DNA of 64,000 nt from Breoghania sp037026715 (GCF_037026715.1 NZ_JBANCG010000001.1:186001-250000); one strand, 5' to 3'; counted from the stretch's first letter, positions 26,073-35,581 are shown. Made by a program: numbers and translations. The notes: generated by a model not told the origin, from the letters alone.

Positions 26073-27377
26073 ATGGACACCACGATCATCGCCATCGGCC
26101 TCGGTCTCGGCATGCTGGCGGCGCTCGCCACCGGCATCTGGGTCGCCGTCGCGCTCTTCGCCGTGGCGCTTGCCGCCGTCGTGCTGCTGGTCTCGGTACC
26201 GGCCGGCACCGTGCTCGCCACCACCGTTTGGGGCGCCTCCAATTCCTGGGATCTCACCGCCCTGCCGATGTTCATCTGGATGGGCGAGATCCTCTTCCGC
26301 TCGCGCCTGTCGGAGGACATGTTCGAGGGCCTTTCGCCCTGGATGCGCAATCTGCCGGGCCGGCTCCTGCACGTGAACATTCTGGGTTGCGGCATCTTCG
26401 CCGCCGTCTCCGGGTCCTCGGCCGCCACCACCGCCACCATCGGCAAGATGTCGCTGCCGGAACTGAAAAAGCGCGGCTACGACGAGCGCATGGCGATCGG
26501 CACGCTCGCCGGCTCCGGCACGCTCGGCCTGCTGATCCCGCCCTCCATCATCCTCATCGTCTACGGGGCGGCCACCGAGCAGTCGATCGCGCGGCTGTTC
26601 ATCGCCGGCGTCGTGCCGGGCATCATGCTGTGCGCGCTGTTCATGGGCTACGTGGCGATCTGGTCGGTGCTCAACCGTTCCAAGATGCCGCCGAAGGAAG
26701 ATCCGATCCCGCTGTGGGAGCGCATCAAGGCGACGCGCCGGCTGTTTCCGGTGATGGTGCTGATCATCGGCGTCGTCGGCTCCATCTATGCGGGCCTCGC
26801 CGCGCCTACGGAGGCCGCCGCCGTCGGCGTGCTGTTGTCGCTGCTTCTTTCCTGGGCCGCCGGCACGCTGAACGCCAAGACGTTTTCCCAGGCGCTGATG
26901 GGCGCGACGCGCACCTCTTGCATGATCGCCTTCATTCTGGCGGGTGCGGCCTTCATGACGGTCGCCATGGGCTTCACCGGCATCCCGCGCCAGCTTGCGG
27001 AGTGGATCGGTTCGCTCAACCTGACGCCCTACGAGTTGCTGGCCGCGCTCACCATCTTCTTCGTGGTGCTCGGCTGCTTCCTCGATGGCATCTCGGTGGT
27101 GGTGCTCACGACCTCGGTCATCCTGCCGATGATCGAGCAGGCCGGCCTCGATCTCATCTGGTTCGGCATCTACCTCGTCATCGTCGTGGAAATGAGCCAG
27201 ATCACGCCGCCGGTGGGCTTCAACCTGTTCGTGCTGCAGGGCATGACGGGCCACAACATCTTCAAGGTCGCGCGCATGGCGCTGCCGTTCTTCCTGCTGA
27301 TGGTCGTCGCCGTCGCGCTGGTGGTCGAGTTCCCGCAACTGGCGTTGTGGCTGCCGCACAACATGATGGCGCATTAG
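26073..27377 (+). CDS. TRAP transporter large permease subunit (DctM family)
   Basis: 434 residues, the usual length, with about twelve membrane segments. Clear DctM motifs are LPMFIWMGEILFRS, GCGIFAAVSGSSAATTATIGKMSLPELKKRGYD, GTLAGSGTLGLLIPPSI, GLAAPTEAAAVGV and EMSQITPPVGFNLFVLQGM. It forms the sodium-coupled substrate channel. It begins at the base after the dctQ stop. Confidence 0.92.
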   Translation: MDTTIIAIGLGLGMLAALATGIWVAVALFAVALAAVVLLVSVPAGTVLATTVWGASNSWDLTALPMFIWMGEILFRSRLSEDMFEGLSPWMRNLPGRLLHVNILGCGIFAAVSGSSAATTATIGKMSLPELKKRGYDERMAIGTLAGSGTLGLLIPPSIILIVYGAATEQSIARLFIAGVVPGIMLCALFMGYVAIWSVLNRSKMPPKEDPIPLWERIKATRRLFPVMVLIIGVVGSIYAGLAAPTEAAAVGVLLSLLLSWAAGTLNAKTFSQALMGATRTSCMIAFILAGAAFMTVAMGFTGIPRQLAEWIGSLNLTPYELLAALTIFFVVLGCFLDGISVVVLTTSVILPMIEQAGLDLIWFGIYLVIVVEMSQITPPVGFNLFVLQGMTGHNIFKVARMALPFFLLMVVAVALVVEFPQLALWLPHNMMAH

Positions 27378-27419
27378 GGCAAGGGAAACGGCCGGCGCGT
27401 GCCGCGCGCTTTCTTTCTT

Positions 27420-27444
27420 GTCATTCCCGCGCCGGCGGGAATCC
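27420..27444. repeat. Single hairpin of repeat family C/D
   Basis: GTCATTCCCGCGCCGGCGGG followed by AATCC is one unpaired hairpin unit of the type found doubled at 63478-63579. It lies between dctM and the MarR-like gene. Confidence 0.5.
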
Positions 27445-27511
27445 GGTAACCACCTCTATCAGAAGCAGGGTCGCCCGAACGACAAAGACCGAACGCAACG
27501 AGGAAACCGCC

Positions 27512-28045
27512 ATGTCATCGAACGAAACGCCCCGTGGCGCCGGAGTGGGCCCCGTCGTCTCCTCCGCGCACCTGGCCGCCGGCGCCATGCCGGCGCTGTC
27601 GGAGGTGGAGTTCGCGGTCACGATGATGGTCAACGCCTATCACCGCTGGATGGTGCGGGCGATGACGGCGGCTGGCCAGCCCGGCATGGCGCCGCTCGAC
27701 GTGCAGGTGCTGCATTCGGTCAATCACCGCGGCCGGCCGAAGACGCTCGCCGACATCTGCCTCGTCCTCAATATCGAGGACACCCACACCGTCACCTACG
27801 CGCTCAGGAAGCTTGAGGCGGCGGGCCTCGTTTCCACCGGCAAGCGCGGCAAGGAAAAGACCGCCTCGATCACCGCTGCCGGCGAGACGGCCTGCCTTGA
27901 ATACCGCCGTATCCGCGAGGCGCTTCTGGTCGGCCCGGTCAAGACGCTGGGCCTCGACGAGGCGGAACTGTCGCGCCTTGCCGCCGTCATGCGCTCGGTC
28001 TCCGGCCACTACGACCAGGCGGCCCGCTCGGCGGCGGCAATGTAG
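27512..28045 (+). CDS. MarR-like winged-helix transcriptional regulator
   Basis: 177 residues from the ATG at 27512, with AGGAAA upstream. After 30 low-complexity residues comes a helical dimerisation segment (LSEVEFAVTMMVNAYHRWMVRAM), then the recognition region ADICLVLNIEDTHTVTYALRKLEAAGLVSTGKRGKEKTASIT, which is a winged helix of MarR type, and a C-terminal helix. It trails the TRAP genes on the same strand, 134 bases after dctM. It is the best local candidate for binding the shared operators at 11349 and 24043, but nothing in sequence proves that. Confidence 0.8.
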   Translation: MSSNETPRGAGVGPVVSSAHLAAGAMPALSEVEFAVTMMVNAYHRWMVRAMTAAGQPGMAPLDVQVLHSVNHRGRPKTLADICLVLNIEDTHTVTYALRKLEAAGLVSTGKRGKEKTASITAAGETACLEYRRIREALLVGPVKTLGLDEAELSRLAAVMRSVSGHYDQAARSAAAM

Positions 28046-28157
28046 AAGGCGTTTTCCGCAGTTCCGCTGCGGCAAAACCGCCATGCCTCCGCCACATGGG
28101 CCGTGTTTGTATTTTTCCGTGTTCGTCCGGTGCCCGCCTCGCCTATAAACTCGCCGC

Positions 28158-28847
28158 ATGAGTCTCTGGTCCACCCTTGCCGCCGTCGCCTCCGCCATCC
28201 AGTCGAGCGGCGCCCAGCTGTTTGACCGCATCGCGAGCCTCGTCGGGGGCGGCGAGGCGCGCAACTCGGTCGCCTTTTCCGCCGCCATGATCGCGCTTTC
28301 GGCCAAGATGGCGAAAGCCGACGGCGTGGTGACCACGGATGAGGAAATCGCCTTCTTCGGTCTCTTCGACATTCCGCCCGGCGAGGAGCGCAACGTCGCC
28401 CGCGTCTTCAACCTCGCCAAGCAGGATGTCGCCGGCTTCGAGACCTATGCCCGTCGCATCGCCGGCCTCTTCACCGAGCAGCCGGAGACGCTGATCGACA
28501 TTCTCGACGGCCTGTTCCACATCGCCAAGGCCGATGGCTACGTGCACGAGGCCGAGCTCGTCTATCTGGAGCGGGTGGCGGAGATCTTCTCCATCGAGGA
28601 TCGCTGCTTCCAGCAGATCCGCGCGCGCCACGTCATCGAGGGCGCGGACCCCTACAAGGTACTGGGCGTCGAGCCTTCGGCGAGCGACGAGGAGGTCAAG
28701 CGCCGCTATCGCCGGCAGGTGGCGGAAAGCCACCCCGACCGGCTGATCGCGCGCGGGGTGCCGGAGGAATTCGTGCGCATCGCGAACGATCGCATGGCCG
28801 CGCTCAACGAGGCGTGGCGCAAGGTGGCGCTGGAACGGGGTCTTTGA
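28158..28847 (+). CDS. TerB-like and J-domain protein (DjlA-like)
   Basis: 229 residues. Residues 35-145 form an all-helical TerB-like domain with paired acidic motifs (MAKADGVVTTDEEIAFF, IAKADGYVHEAELVYL). Residues 160-229 form a J-domain (DPYKVLGVEPSASDEEVKRRYR) with the HPD triplet in ESHPDR, required to stimulate Hsp70 ATPase. No clear membrane anchor is present, unlike enterobacterial DjlA. The stop TGA overlaps the next start by one base (TGATG), so the amidase gene is coupled to it. Confidence 0.85.
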   Translation: MSLWSTLAAVASAIQSSGAQLFDRIASLVGGGEARNSVAFSAAMIALSAKMAKADGVVTTDEEIAFFGLFDIPPGEERNVARVFNLAKQDVAGFETYARRIAGLFTEQPETLIDILDGLFHIAKADGYVHEAELVYLERVAEIFSIEDRCFQQIRARHVIEGADPYKVLGVEPSASDEEVKRRYRRQVAESHPDRLIARGVPEEFVRIANDRMAALNEAWRKVALERGL

Positions 28848-29590
28848 TGAAAGCAGACACGCCGCTCGCCGGCGAGGTCGTCGCCTCGCCCAATCATGAC
28901 GCGCGCCGCGCGCCGCCGGACATGCTGATCCTGCACTATACCGGCATGGTCAGTGCAGAGGCCGCGCTTCAGCGGTTGAGCGATCCGGACGCCAAGGTCT
29001 CGGCCCATTATCTCATCCACGAGGACGGGTGCATCGTCCAGATGGTGGCGGAGAACCGACGCGCCTGGCATGCGGGCAAGTCGTTCTGGGCGGGGGAGGA
29101 GGACATCAACGCCTGCTCCATCGGCATCGAGATCGTCAATCCCGGTCACGAGATCGACTATCGTGCCTTTCCCGACGCGCAGGTCGATGCGGTGACGGCG
29201 CTTTGCCTCGACATCGTCCGCCGGCATCAGATCCGGCCGGAGCGCGTCCTCGCCCATTCCGACGTGGCGCCGGGGCGCAAGATCGATCCGGGCGAGAAGT
29301 TTCCCTGGGCACGGCTGGCTTCGGCCGGCGTCGGCCACTGGGTGGAGCCCGAACCCATCGTCTCGGGCCGGTTCCTGCAGGAAGGCGCCATCGGCCAGCC
29401 CGTGGAGGCCTTGCAGACCATGCTGTCGCTCTACGGCTACAACGTGCCGGTGACGGGGGCCTTCGATGCGGCGACGACCACGGTGGTCGAGGCCTTCCAG
29501 CGCCATTTCCGGCCGATGAAGGTGGACGGGGTGGCCGACGCCTCCACAATCACCACGCTCCACCGCTTGCTGACGACGCTCAGGAAGTAG
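28847..29590 (+). CDS. N-acetylmuramoyl-L-alanine amidase with peptidoglycan-binding domain (AmpD-like)
   Basis: 247 residues from the ATG at 28847. The amidase_2 domain shows zinc ligands in LILHYTGM and AHSDVAPGRKIDPGEKFPW, with VSAHYLIHEDG and SIGIEIVNPGHE between. The C-terminal 70 residues are a peptidoglycan_binding_1 repeat (IGQPVEALQTMLSLYGYNVP, VDGVADASTITTLHRLL). It cleaves the bond between muramic acid and L-Ala of wall fragments. No signal peptide is seen, so a cytosolic recycling role like AmpD is favoured. Confidence 0.88.
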   Translation: MKADTPLAGEVVASPNHDARRAPPDMLILHYTGMVSAEAALQRLSDPDAKVSAHYLIHEDGCIVQMVAENRRAWHAGKSFWAGEEDINACSIGIEIVNPGHEIDYRAFPDAQVDAVTALCLDIVRRHQIRPERVLAHSDVAPGRKIDPGEKFPWARLASAGVGHWVEPEPIVSGRFLQEGAIGQPVEALQTMLSLYGYNVPVTGAFDAATTTVVEAFQRHFRPMKVDGVADASTITTLHRLLTTLRK

Positions 29591-29637
29591 GGAAGGGGCT
29601 TCCGGGCCCCGCGCCTCCGTGCCCCGCTCCCTCCATC

Positions 29638-29727
29638 GTCATCACCCGGCTTCGTCCGGGTGATCCAGCGCGCGCCACAGCCGCCGCAGCCGGCGGTGGA
29701 TTGCCCGGACGAAGCCGGGCAATGACG
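29638..29727. repeat. Intergenic hairpin pair, family C copy 3
   Basis: GTCATCACCCGGCTTCGTCC with GGGTGATCC and the facing unit TTGCCCGGACGAAGCCGGGC with AATGAC. The second unit is almost the exact complement of the first. Confidence 0.8.
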
Positions 29728-30152
29728 ACGGAGGGATTGAGGCAAAAGCCGCCTTTCACCCTTTACCTTCTCTTAAGCTTAACCTTTGCCTAACGCCTGT
29801 GTCGGCTTGCCCGAATTACAGCTGCGTGGAAATGCGGAACCAAAGCGGCGGAAACGGCGTTTGAGGGGTGCAGGCGACGATCCCGTTTGCACGCAAAGTG
29901 CGTCAGCGCTTGCGCGAATGCGGGCACGGCGCCATCAGGCGTGCCCGATTGTGGCCATGCTTCCTTCACATCAAGCCCAAGGTCTCGTCACCCTTCGTCA
30001 GTTCGCTGCCCAATTCTCGTATTTCAACCCCGGAAATCGCGGAATTTCGCGGGTTTTTCGTAACAATTCGTGATTTGGCCGGTCCGATTTTGGTCGGCTC
30101 CCGTCGTCATACCGCCGCCCGTCTTCAAACAGGAAACGGGTAAACAACCGGA
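29728..30152. other. Intergenic region before the lytic transglycosylase, no gene recognised
   Basis: About 425 bases. A TTAAGCTTAA palindrome occurs near 29773. A partly self-complementary AT-richer segment with CGCGGAATTTCGCG occurs near 30041. Short frames here lack ribosome sites and any domain. Confidence 0.35.
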
Positions 30153-30707
30153 ATGAATGGACGTGCACTTTGGGTCGCCCTGGTCGTGGCGACGGGGGCT
30201 TTCATGACGAACATGCCGGCTATGGCGGGAAACGGAAGCGGGCCACTGGCCGCGCTCAGGGCCTACCAGGCACATTTCGACAAGACCTCGGTCGGGGAAG
30301 ACGAGGCGGACGAGGTCAAGAGCCATGCGAAGGGGAAATACTCGGCGCTGATCGCGGCGGCTGCACGCAAGCATGGCGTGCCGGTGAGCCTCGCGAAGGC
30401 CATCGTCAGGATCGAGAGCAACTTCAACGCCCGTGCCCGCGGTTCGCACGGCGAGATCGGGCTGATGCAGATCAAGCCGGCCACGGCGCGCGGCATCGGC
30501 TTTCGCGGGTCGGTCAAGGCGCTCTACGATCCGGCCACCAATCTGGAATGGGGCATGCGGTATCTGGCCAAGGCGCACGAGCTCGCCTCCGGCGACACCT
30601 GCGGCACCATCCTTCGCTACAATGCCGGGCACTATGCACGGCGCATGAATCCGGTGAGCAAGCGATACTGCCACCGGGTCCTCGCCCTTCTGGGCGATGT
30701 CGTCTGA
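30153..30707 (+). CDS. Exported lytic transglycosylase (SLT domain)
   Basis: 184 residues with a signal peptide (LWVALVVATGAFMTNMPAMAG). The SLT domain runs from about residue 60: KYSALIAAAARKHGVPVSLA, then IVRIESNFNARARGSHG with the catalytic Glu in ES, then GEIGLMQIKPATARGIGF, DPATNLEWGMRYLA and ILRYNAGHYA. It cuts the glycan strand between MurNAc and GlcNAc in the periplasm. It resembles short rhizobial SLT proteins rather than large Slt70. Confidence 0.88.
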   Translation: MNGRALWVALVVATGAFMTNMPAMAGNGSGPLAALRAYQAHFDKTSVGEDEADEVKSHAKGKYSALIAAAARKHGVPVSLAKAIVRIESNFNARARGSHGEIGLMQIKPATARGIGFRGSVKALYDPATNLEWGMRYLAKAHELASGDTCGTILRYNAGHYARRMNPVSKRYCHRVLALLGDVV

Positions 30708-30818
30708 GGCGGCGAAGAGCCCCGGTGCCCGGTTGCGGTCTCGATCGCACCCGGCCCGGGGCTCGAATGGTTGCCGGGCCTGATCGAAGGCCCCAGCCTG
30801 TCAAGCATCGGACAATCA

Positions 30819-30853
30819 AAGGCCGGGCCGCGATGCGGTCCGGCCTTGATTTT
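30819..30853 (+). terminator. Rho-independent terminator after the transglycosylase gene
   Basis: AAGGCCGG (30819-30826) pairs with CCGGCCTT (30840-30847), with an inner stem CCGC/GCGG, followed by GATTTTATC. A second GC-rich hairpin (AGCCCCGG to CCGGGGCT, 30718-30763) without a T-tract precedes it. Confidence 0.8.
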
Positions 30854-30880
30854 ATCGGCTGCGGTCCCTACTGACGGCGG

Positions 30881-31280
30881 GCCAGTCGGCTGGACGACCG
30901 CTCCCGCAAGCGCCGAAAGGCCGCGGGGGAGGAAAGTCCGGGCTCCATGGAAACGCGGTGCCGGGTAACACCCGGCGAGGGCGACCTCAGGGAAAGTGCC
31001 ACAGAAAGCAAACCGCCACACGAAGCCCGTCAGGGCGAAGTGCGGTAAGGGTGAAAGGGTGGGGTAAGAGCCCACCGCGGACCCGGCAACGGGGCCGGCA
31101 CGGTAAACCCCACCGGGAGCAAGACCGAATAGGGACGGCGCGGGAGGCAACTCCCAGGCGTGTTTTCACGTTGACCGTCCGGGTAGGTCGCGCGAGGCGT
31201 CCGGCAACGGGCGTCCCAGATGAATGGTCGTCGCGGCGGGTTCGCCCGCCGAACAGAACCCGGCTTACAGGCCGACTGGC
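30881..31280 (+). ncRNA. rnpB: RNase P RNA, bacterial class A
   Basis: The catalytic RNA that processes tRNA 5' ends. The 5' end GCCAGTCGGC (30881) pairs with the 3' end GCCGACTGGC (31271-31280) to form helix P1. The universally conserved GAGGAAAGTCCGGGCTCC (30932-30949) is followed by GGGAAAGTGCCACAGAAA. Near the 3' end ACAGAACCCGGCTTAC completes helix P4. Length about 400 nt is normal for the group. Exact ends are taken from the P1 pairing. Protein frames over this stretch are spurious. Confidence 0.96.
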
Positions 31281-31535
31281 ACCTTATCCTTCTTATCCAC
31301 ATGCCTGCGCATGAACGCGTCGGTCCGTGTGCGGCGCACGCGGCCGGGCGAATTGCCGCAGCGGCGGCATCGTGTCTGCGCTTTTCTGAAAACCCTTTGT
31401 TAACCATGAAATATCGCGGCCGAACAGGGCCTGCGCACGCGCCCGGCTGGCAACTCCCCGTTAAGCCTAATGAGGTTTAAATCGGCCTCGTTCAGGGGAC
31501 TTCCGGGGGGATCGAAACCTGCGCTGACGTGTCTG

Positions 31536-31580
31536 TTCCATTGACGCCCGTGATCGCCCATGATATCCCATATCATCCCG
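31536..31580 (-). promoter_or_regulatory. MraZ-box-like tandem repeats upstream of the dcw cluster
   Basis: Read on the reverse strand, five pentamers recur every 10 bp: CGGGA, TGGGA, TGGGC, CGGGC, TGGAA, each separated by five other bases. MraZ is known to bind direct TGGGN repeats spaced by five bases and to repress its own operon. The array lies about 280 bp before mraZ. The rest of 31281-31860 contains GTTAACCAT (31399), a lone CtrA-like half-site, and no gene I can support. Confidence 0.6.
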
Positions 31581-31860
31581 TTTGAGAGACGAATTTCTGC
31601 CGTAACGGGGCCGAAGAGACCGTCTGATCCGGCCCGAAACCGGGTGTCGGCGTCCGTGTCCTTTCCGCCCGCGTGCAGGGTGCCGTTGCGTGCTCCGGCT
31701 CGTGCCGAGGCGTGTGCCCCGGTGCCGTCGCGTTTCTTCGTAAGGACCAATCGGGTGACGGCCGGCCGGGGCGTGATCCGTCGGGCGGTGATCCGGTGGC
31801 CGGCAACCGGGATGGCGTGGGTTCGCACTTGGGCTGCTTGTGCGAGGGGCGAGGCGATGA

Positions 31861-32364
31861 ATGGCCGACTTCGTGTCGAACTTCACAAATCGGCTGGACG
31901 CCAAGGGGCGCGTTTCCGTGCCTGCGTCCTTCCGCGCCGCGCTGTCTCGCGAGGGCTACGAGGGCGTCTACTGCTTCCCGTCAGCCCATCTGCCGGCGGT
32001 GGATGCGGGCGGCAATGCGCTTCTGGGCGAGATCCAGAAGCGCGTCGACAGTTTCACCACGCTCACGCCGCAGCACGATTTCGTTTCCATGGCTCTGTTC
32101 GGCGTCTCGGAGAACCTCAAGCTCGACAGCGACGGCCGGGTCATCCTGCCGGAAACGCTCAGGCTTCATGCCGGGATTACGGACCAGGTGACCTTCGTGG
32201 GGCAGGGATACAAGTTTCAGATGTGGAACCCGGAACGCTTCGCCGAGCATCGCGCCGAAGCCCTGAAGCGCGCGCTGGAGGTGCTTTCCGGCGCCCCGCA
32301 GCCTGCCGCCGCTTCGGCCGGGGCATCGACGCCTTCGGGAACGCCTACGGGGAGTACGGGATGA
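31861..32364 (+). CDS. mraZ: Transcriptional regulator MraZ
   Basis: 167 residues with two SpoVT/AbrB-like domains: [21 protein letters not shown] near the start and [23 protein letters not shown] near residue 85. Each carries the D-x-(K/D)-GR-x-x-(V/I)-P core that builds the DNA-binding ring. A Pro/Ser/Thr tail of about 25 residues follows. It controls the dcw operon by binding TGGGN repeats. The ATG has GAGGGGCGAGG upstream, and the stop overlaps rsmH (ATGA). Confidence 0.95.
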   Translation: MADFVSNFTNRLDAKGRVSVPASFRAALSREGYEGVYCFPSAHLPAVDAGGNALLGEIQKRVDSFTTLTPQHDFVSMALFGVSENLKLDSDGRVILPETLRLHAGITDQVTFVGQGYKFQMWNPERFAEHRAEALKRALEVLSGAPQPAAASAGASTPSGTPTGSTG

Positions 32365-33398
32365 TGGCGGGTCGCGAAGGGGGAGAGCCCCCGGTCGCTG
32401 GCGGACCGGCGCGTCACATTCCCGTTCTCCTCGGCGAGGTGCTGGAGGCGCTGAAGCCCAAGCCGGGCGAGACGATCGTCGACGGCACATTCGGTGCCGG
32501 CGGGTACACGCGCGCCATTCTGGAAGCGGGCGCGAACGTCATCGCCATCGACCGCGACCCCAACGCCATCCGCGACGGGCAGGCGATGGTCGCCGAATTC
32601 TCAGGCCGCCTCACGCTGGTGCCCGGCCGCTTCTCCGAACTCGATGCCCACGCGGCGGCCGCCGGTCATGCGCAGGTCGATGGCGTCGTGCTCGATCTCG
32701 GCATCTCCTCCATGCAGGTCGACGAGGCCGATCGCGGCTTCTCCTTCCGTCAGGACGGCCCGCTCGATATGCGCATGGAACAGGCCGGCCCCAGCGCCGC
32801 CGACGTCGTCAACGAGATCGACGGGCGCGAGCTCACCCGCATCATCGGCATTCTGGGCGAGGAAAAGCGCGCCTCCGCCATTTCCCGCGCCATCCAGGAA
32901 GCGCGCAAGACGAAGCCCTTCACCCGCACGCTGGAGCTGGCGGAGCTTGTCGAGCGCACTATCGGGCGCAAGCCCGGCAAGGCGACGCATCCCGCCACCA
33001 AGACGTTTCAGGCGCTCAGGATCTACGTGAACAGCGAGCTCGGCGAGGTCGTCGAGGCGCTCAGTGCGGCGGAGCGCTGCCTGAAGCCCGGCGGCCGGCT
33101 TGTCGTCGTCACCTTCCATTCGCTCGAAGACCGGATCGTCAAGCGGTTCCTCGCCGAGCGCTGCCGCGTCCATGCCGGCGGTTCGCGCCACATGCCGGAG
33201 GCCGACATCGCCCCGCCGACCTTCACCTTCGCGCTCAAGGGCGCGGTGGAGCCGGGGGAGGCGGAGGTCGCCGCCAATCCGCGTGCCCGCTCCGCGCGCC
33301 TGCGCGCCGGCATCCGTACCGAAAACCCGTCCCGCGACGAAGCGCCCGAAAACCTCGGCGCTCCCCGTCTGCCCGCATTCCAGACGCTTGGAGGTTGA
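32361..33398 (+). CDS. rsmH: 16S rRNA (cytosine1402-N4)-methyltransferase RsmH
   Basis: 345 residues (also called MraW). [14 protein letters not shown] is the family start, [20 protein letters not shown] binds S-adenosylmethionine, and [37 protein letters not shown] and [16 protein letters not shown] are hallmark motifs. It methylates C1402 in the ribosomal decoding centre. The first ATG overlaps the mraZ stop by four bases; a second ATG follows at once (32364). A long upstream extension of the frame is not coding. Confidence 0.96.
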   Translation: MMAGREGGEPPVAGGPARHIPVLLGEVLEALKPKPGETIVDGTFGAGGYTRAILEAGANVIAIDRDPNAIRDGQAMVAEFSGRLTLVPGRFSELDAHAAAAGHAQVDGVVLDLGISSMQVDEADRGFSFRQDGPLDMRMEQAGPSAADVVNEIDGRELTRIIGILGEEKRASAISRAIQEARKTKPFTRTLELAELVERTIGRKPGKATHPATKTFQALRIYVNSELGEVVEALSAAERCLKPGGRLVVVTFHSLEDRIVKRFLAERCRVHAGGSRHMPEADIAPPTFTFALKGAVEPGEAEVAANPRARSARLRAGIRTENPSRDEAPENLGAPRLPAFQTLGG

Positions 33399-33405
33399 GA
33401 TCCCC

Positions 33406-33759
33406 GTGTTTCGCATCCTCAACATCGTCCTGATCTTCGCCGTCGTCATCGGCGCCGCCGTGGTCTTCAACATGAAGCACGACGCGGAGAACGCCGCGGA
33501 GCGGGTCGCCCGGCTGCAACGCGCCATCGACCAGGAGGAAGAGAAGATCGACCTCCTGAAAGCGGAGTGGAGCGTACTGAACCAGCCTGCCCGGCTTCAG
33601 GGGCTGGTGGAGCGCTACAACGCCTACCTGCAGCTGGAACCGCTCGACGCCAAGCAGATCGCCTCGATCGACGACCTGCCGACCAAGCCGATCGACTTCA
33701 CTCCGTTCAACGCCGATCCGCTCGGCGGCTACGCCTCCGGCGGCGCCGTCATCCGATAG
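33406..33759 (+). CDS. ftsL: Cell division protein FtsL
   Basis: 117 residues from the GTG at 33406, with GGAGG 11 bases upstream. A short cytoplasmic tip and one membrane helix (ILNIVLIFAVVIGAAVVF) are followed by a periplasmic coiled coil (NAAERVARLQRAIDQEEEKI). The topology and place between rsmH and ftsI identify FtsL, which joins the FtsB/FtsQ complex and activates septal wall synthesis. Sequence conservation in this family is low, so position carries weight. Confidence 0.88.
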   Translation: MFRILNIVLIFAVVIGAAVVFNMKHDAENAAERVARLQRAIDQEEEKIDLLKAEWSVLNQPARLQGLVERYNAYLQLEPLDAKQIASIDDLPTKPIDFTPFNADPLGGYASGGAVIR

Positions 33760-33844
33760 TTGCCCGCGGCCGTTGCCGCGTCTGATGCCCGTTCATGCGT
33801 TCCCGGCCGCCCCATCGTTGCGACCGGTCCCGAAGGAGCCCTCG

Positions 33845-35581
33845 ATGTCCCTCGCTGCCAGCGACTTCTCTCCGCTCGCCGCAAAAGCTCCCTCCCGCGC
33901 CAAGGACGCGCGGGCGTCGGCCGTCGCTTCGGGCTCCATGGCGGAGGATGCCGGCAGTCCCGCGCGCGTCGTCGTCGTCATGGCCGCATTCGCGCTCATC
34001 TACGGGCTGATCGCGCTCCGGCTGGTCGATCTCGGCCTGTCGGAGGAAACGCCCGCATCCGCCTATATCGGCGCGCAGCAGGCGATCCTCGCCTCGCGGC
34101 CCGATCTGGTCGACCGCAACGGCGAGCTGCTGGCCACCGACATCAAGGCGCCTTCCGTCTATGCCGAGCCGCGCAAGATCGTCGATGTCGACGAGGCGAT
34201 CGACAAGCTGTCCTCCGTGCTGCCCGAGCTCGGCTCCGATGCGATGCGCAAGCGGCTGGAAAGCAACGCCGGCTTCATCTGGCTGAAGCGCGAGATCACG
34301 CCGCTGCAACGCGAGGCGATCCACCGGCTCGGCATTCCCGGCATCGGCTTTCTCACCGAAAACCGCCGCTTCTACCCAGGCGGGCCGACGGCCGGCCATA
34401 TCGTCGGCATCGCCAACGTGGACGAACAGGGCATCGCCGGGCTTGAGAAATACATCGACGGGCAGGGTATCGCCGATCTGCAGCGCTTCGGCTTCGCCAC
34501 GGATCAGGCGCTGAAGCCGGTGAAGCTGTCGATGGACCTGCGCGTCCAGCATGTGGTGCGCGACGAACTGACCAAGGCGATGGAGCGCTACCGCGCGATC
34601 GCTACCATCGGCATCATCCTCAATGTCCATACGGGCGAGGTCATGGCCATGTCCTCGCTGCCCGATTACGATCCCAACGATCCCGCCGAGGCGCTGAAGC
34701 CGGAAAACCTGAACCGGGCGACCGTCGGCGTCTATGAGATGGGGTCCGTCTTCAAGAGTTTCTCCATCGCCATGGGGCTGGACAGCGGCAAGGTGACGCT
34801 CGACAGCACCTTCGATGCGACCACGCCCATCCGCATCGGCGGTTTCACCATCCACGATTTCCATGGCACGCGCCGTGTCCTGTCGATCCCGGAGATCTTC
34901 TTGCATTCCTCCAACATCGGCACGGCGAAGATGACGATTGCCGTGGGCATCGACCGGCAGCAGGAGTTCTTCAAGCGCATCGGCCTTCTGGACAAGGTCG
35001 ATACCGAACTGCCCGAGGTCGCCGCCCCGCTGCTTCCGCGCAAGTGGAGTGAGATCACCGCCATGACCGCGTCCTACGGCCACGGCCTCTCCGTCAGCCC
35101 GATGCAGACGGCGGTGGCGGGTGCCGCGCTCGTCAACGGCGGTCTGCTGATCGAGCCGACCTTCTTCCCCCGCACCGAGGCCGATGCGGCGAAGGTGGCC
35201 AAGCGGGTGATCTCCAAGCGCGTCTCCGACATGATGCGCTATCTCTTCCGGCTGAACGCGGTGGAAGGTTCCGGACGCAACGCCCGCGTTGCCGGCTACA
35301 TGGTCGGCGGCAAGACCGGTACGGCCGACAAGGTCGTCAACGGTCGCTACGCTCATGACAAGCGCCGCAACTCGTTCCTCGCGGCCTTCCCTATGGACGA
35401 TCCCCAGTATCTGGTGCTTGTGACGATCGATGAGCCGAAGCCGGAAGAGGGCAAGATCTACGCGACCGCCGGCATGAACGCCGCGCCGACCGTCTCCAGG
35501 ATCATCGCCCGCGTCGCGCCGATGCTCGGAGTGGCGCCGCACTTCACCGGAGACAGCGACACGACGCTCGTGTCCTATTGA
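33845..35581 (+). CDS. ftsI: Peptidoglycan transpeptidase FtsI (penicillin-binding protein 3)
   Basis: 578 residues from the ATG at 33845, behind AAGGAG. One membrane helix at about 40-60 (ARVVVVMAAFALIYGLIALR), then a dimerisation domain with RGDI-like SRPDLVDRNGELLATD and FYPGGPTAGHIVG. The transpeptidase domain has the active Ser301 in SVFK, SSN at 355-357 or 356-357 and KTG at 490-492. It cross-links septal peptidoglycan in the periplasm with FtsW and is the target of beta-lactams. Confidence 0.95.
   Translation: MSLAASDFSPLAAKAPSRAKDARASAVASGSMAEDAGSPARVVVVMAAFALIYGLIALRLVDLGLSEETPASAYIGAQQAILASRPDLVDRNGELLATDIKAPSVYAEPRKIVDVDEAIDKLSSVLPELGSDAMRKRLESNAGFIWLKREITPLQREAIHRLGIPGIGFLTENRRFYPGGPTAGHIVGIANVDEQGIAGLEKYIDGQGIADLQRFGFATDQALKPVKLSMDLRVQHVVRDELTKAMERYRAIATIGIILNVHTGEVMAMSSLPDYDPNDPAEALKPENLNRATVGVYEMGSVFKSFSIAMGLDSGKVTLDSTFDATTPIRIGGFTIHDFHGTRRVLSIPEIFLHSSNIGTAKMTIAVGIDRQQEFFKRIGLLDKVDTELPEVAAPLLPRKWSEITAMTASYGHGLSVSPMQTAVAGAALVNGGLLIEPTFFPRTEADAAKVAKRVISKRVSDMMRYLFRLNAVEGSGRNARVAGYMVGGKTGTADKVVNGRYAHDKRRNSFLAAFPMDDPQYLVLVTIDEPKPEEGKIYATAGMNAAPTVSRIIARVAPMLGVAPHFTGDSDTTLVSY

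Noticed and set aside
30958..31314. Protein frames on both strands over 30900-31300
   Set aside because: The region is RNase P RNA, shown by conserved core sequences and P1 pairing.
31399..31482. Possible CtrA sites before mraZ (GTTAACCAT; TTAA-N12-TTAA)
   Set aside because: One is a half-site only and the other has the wrong spacer for TTAA-N7-TTAA.
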